The position numbers were made by a program, and so were the translations under genes. The notes below the pieces were generated by a model. That model did no database searches, was not told the origin of the DNA, and saw only the letters and a list, made by a program, of their open reading frames with translations. A DNA stretch of 64,000 nt from NCBI RefSeq assembly GCF_965219715.1, contig NZ_OZ244785.1, forward strand, positions 124,001 through 188,000. Reading direction: 5' to 3'. Numbering within the stretch: the first letter of the stretch is position 1; each line of letters begins with the position of its first letter. Positions 62,316 through 64,000 of this stretch are shown here, piece by piece. The DNA comes from Bacterioplanoides sp965219715. Its GTDB lineage: Bacteria; Pseudomonadota; Gammaproteobacteria; Pseudomonadales; Oceanobacteraceae.

Positions 62316-62317
62316 GG

Positions 62318-63763
62318 TTATTTTGCTCCGTTCTCGTTTGGTTCAGCAGAAGACAGAGGCGATGGAGGAAGAAGCTCTGAATCTGCTGCCAGTTGAATTT
62401 CTGATGGTGACACCGTGAGGGCAAGCTCTGCACGTATGCTGGTACCTTGTTTGTAATGACTGCGAACACTGAATTTGCCGCCAAGTAATTCCACCCGTTC
62501 GCGCATGTTCATCATGCCGATGCCGGATGAGTTTTCGTCTGCTGAGAAGCCTTCGCCGTTATCTTCAACGATGACCACGACGGTTTTATCGCTGGCGGTA
62601 ACCGACAGAGTTACTAAATCAGCATCTGCATGTTTCTGGATATTGGTAATGGCTTCCTGTACCAGACGGTAAACCGTCATTTCGACAGCGTCGGGCAGTC
62701 GCTCATCCGGTAATCGTATTTTTCGCAGAACGGTATGAGCACCTTGTTCTTCCAACGTATCCAGAATTCCGTGCAGTGCCGCTTTTAAGCCCAGGTCATC
62801 TAACAGTATAGGACGCAGATTATGGGATATCCGGCGAACTTCCTGAATAGACATATTCAGCAATTCTTCGGTTTTTTCCAGATGTTCCATCGCAACATCT
62901 TCCGGCCATTTCTTTTTTAATAAACCGAGGCGCAATTTTGCCGATACCAGCAGCTGATTAATACCATCATGCAGCTCCCGGGCAAACGTACGACGCTGCA
63001 TAATCTGGAAGGATACTGAACGGTGAGCCAGTTCTTTCAGGCGGTCATCGGCCAATTGCGTGGCGTGAATATTAATCACCACCACAATCACCACAACCAG
63101 TGCCAGCGTCACCGCTAACAGCAGAGAGGCGGCAACAAAGGTTTTGCGGATATTCGCGTCAACTTTATCCTGCAGGCCTTTGGTTTCCAGTGCGATGTCA
63201 TCCAGGTAGAGCCCGGTACCCATCATCCAGCCAAGTTTGGGAATGCGGACAACATAGCTGAGTTTTTTAGTACTGGAATTGACCGATGGCTTATTCCACA
63301 CATATTCGTAAAAGCCGCCGCCACTGTTTGCAACTTCAATTAAATCGCGAATAACGTATTGGCCGTTCTCGTCCTGCACATCAATCAGGTCACGACCAAC
63401 CAGGTCGGGCTGAACCGGCAGTACGATATTGACGCCATCATCGCCATAGGCAAAAAAGTAGCCATCCGGGCCGTACGTCAGGCTGGATAAAATACGTTTT
63501 ATGTCATATTCCGCCCGGGTACGGGACAGACTGAAACTTTCGTCCATTTCATCCAGTATCGGTGTAATCGAAGTCATCGCCAGATTGACGTAGTCACGCA
63601 ATGCTCTGCGTTTATCTTCCATCATGGACTCCTGCACGATGGACAGTTGTTGTTCTGACAGGCTTTTGGCCTGACGTTGTGTTACCCAGGTAATGGTCAG
63701 CGTCAGGGCGACCAGAGGGAACACGGTAAGCAGCAATATTTTGGCTTTCAGAGTAAGGTTCAT
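62318..63763 (-). CDS. Cache-domain sensor histidine kinase (NarX/HisKA_3 family)
   Basis: A 481-residue membrane kinase. A first membrane segment lies near residues 8-25 and a second near 193-218. Between them is a single-Cache type sensor domain (residues 35-185; PDGYFFAYGDDGVNIVLP, GRDLIDVQDENG, GWMMGTGLYLDD), which binds small organic acids in related proteins. The cytoplasmic HisKA_3 helix has ARELHDGINQLLV with the phospho-His, and a HATPase domain with VVIVEDNGEGFS and GIGMMNMRERVELLGG. Its cognate regulator lies downstream, and the TRAP permease lies upstream on the same strand. Carboxylate sensing is the inferred role. Confidence 0.93.
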   Translation of the reverse strand: MNLTLKAKILLLTVFPLVALTLTITWVTQRQAKSLSEQQLSIVQESMMEDKRRALRDYVNLAMTSITPILDEMDESFSLSRTRAEYDIKRILSSLTYGPDGYFFAYGDDGVNIVLPVQPDLVGRDLIDVQDENGQYVIRDLIEVANSGGGFYEYVWNKPSVNSSTKKLSYVVRIPKLGWMMGTGLYLDDIALETKGLQDKVDANIRKTFVAASLLLAVTLALVVVIVVVINIHATQLADDRLKELAHRSVSFQIMQRRTFARELHDGINQLLVSAKLRLGLLKKKWPEDVAMEHLEKTEELLNMSIQEVRRISHNLRPILLDDLGLKAALHGILDTLEEQGAHTVLRKIRLPDERLPDAVEMTVYRLVQEAITNIQKHADADLVTLSVTASDKTVVVIVEDNGEGFSADENSSGIGMMNMRERVELLGGKFSVRSHYKQGTSIRAELALTVSPSEIQLAADSELLPPSPLSSAEPNENGAK

Positions 63764-63845
63764 GCCGAATGCCTTTGTGTTTATTGTAATGTTTCAGAGT
63801 CTGTTCTGACCCTGAGTTGAGCTGGGTATTTTTTAATTTGTATAA

Positions 63846-63871
63846 ACGAAAAAGGGCGGCCAGAGGCCGCC
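63846..63871 (-). terminator. Terminator between dctM and the sensor kinase gene
   Basis: GGCGGCC and GGCCGCC form a 7-bp stem with a three-base loop; on the minus strand it is followed by CTTTTTC. It lies 12 bases after the TRAP permease stop. Confidence 0.85.
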
Positions 63872-63882
63872 AAAGGTCGCTA

Positions 63883-64000
63883 TTAGTAATCGGTCAGTCC
63901 GTAGAACTCCGGGAAGAGGAGTATCGAGACCACCACTCCAACCTGCATCAGGATGAAGGGCATCACTCCCCGATATATATCCGTTGTTTTTATTCCCGCC
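63883..64000 (-). CDS. dctM: TRAP transporter large permease (DctM), C-terminus only
   Basis: The last 38 codons of a gene whose start lies beyond the window. The visible tail reads TTDIYRGVMPFILMQVG, then a hydrophobic segment and FPEFYGLTDY before the TAA stop at 63883. The pattern TTxIYRGVxPF plus a final membrane segment is the C-terminal signature of TRAP dicarboxylate transporter large permeases (DctM). It imports organic acids using a sodium gradient and a periplasmic binding protein. The neighbouring two-component genes probably regulate it. Confidence 0.75.
   Translation of the reverse strand, partial: AGIKTTDIYRGVMPFILMQVGVVVSILLFPEFYGLTDY

Overview
The window is a stretch of chromosome from a marine-type gammaproteobacterium, most likely an Oceanospirillales relative (Thalassolituus/Oceanobacter/Bermanella-like). 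This is inferred from the smc-zipA-ligA block, the Pseudomonas-sized FadB/FadA pair, the 180-kDa-type NAD glutamate dehydrogenase, the complete ccoNOQP-GHIS cluster next to an Fnr/Anr regulator, TtcA and GreB. No 16S rRNA, tRNA, CRISPR array or insertion sequence was seen, so the assignment rests on gene content only. Almost all of the window reads as core genome.

Layout. 1-6.7 kb: a cut-off SDR oxidoreductase, a chalcone-isomerase-like secreted protein, cardiolipin synthase, GTP cyclohydrolase I and glutamate racemase (all minus), then a DUF484-GGDEF protein, a class I PPK2 polyphosphate kinase and a 75-residue protein (plus), closed by a terminator. 6.8-15.3 kb: smc, zipA, ligA, a lytic transglycosylase lipoprotein and an SMR transporter. 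15.3-23.7 kb (minus): a GAF-GGDEF cyclase and a tightly overlapping MoxR-DUF58-DUF4381-BatA-BatB/C-BatD operon. 23.9-28.7 kb: NAD glutamate dehydrogenase. 28.8-35.9 kb: a two-repeat periplasmic protein, fadBA (beta-oxidation), a Rieske oxygenase divergent from a TetR regulator, a small single-span membrane ORF and a PGPGW-like protein. 36-38.7 kb: greB, a secreted protein, ttcA and a lysozyme-like protein. 38.9-48.8 kb (minus): fnr/anr, a TauE-like membrane protein, ccoS, ccoI, ccoH, ccoG, ccoP, ccoQ, ccoO and ccoN, a complete cbb3 oxidase structural and maturation set, with an FNR-like box upstream of ccoN. 48.9-53 kb: an alpha/beta hydrolase, an ABM-fold protein, a 7TMR-DISM sensor kinase and a small membrane protein. 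53.1-61.6 kb: an MksFEB (JetABC-like) condensin operon, an AT-rich BRO-N gene inserted directly behind mksB, a group II truncated globin and a secreted DUF4124/gluzincin peptidase. 61.7-64 kb: a NarL-type response regulator, a Cache sensor kinase and the last codons of a TRAP transporter large permease (DctM).

How the parts fit. The cbb3 genes plus Fnr form a micro-oxic respiration module. fadBA and the glutamate dehydrogenase feed carbon and reductant to respiration. The terminal two-component pair probably controls the adjacent TRAP uptake system. The most unusual locus is the condensin operon. It has kleisin, KITE and SMC subunits in Wadjet/Mks order, but where the nuclease JetD/MksG would be expected it carries a foreign-looking BRO-N protein. 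A second distinctive signal is a perfect 12-bp inverted repeat whose 3' arm contains the start codon of the cardiolipin synthase gene.
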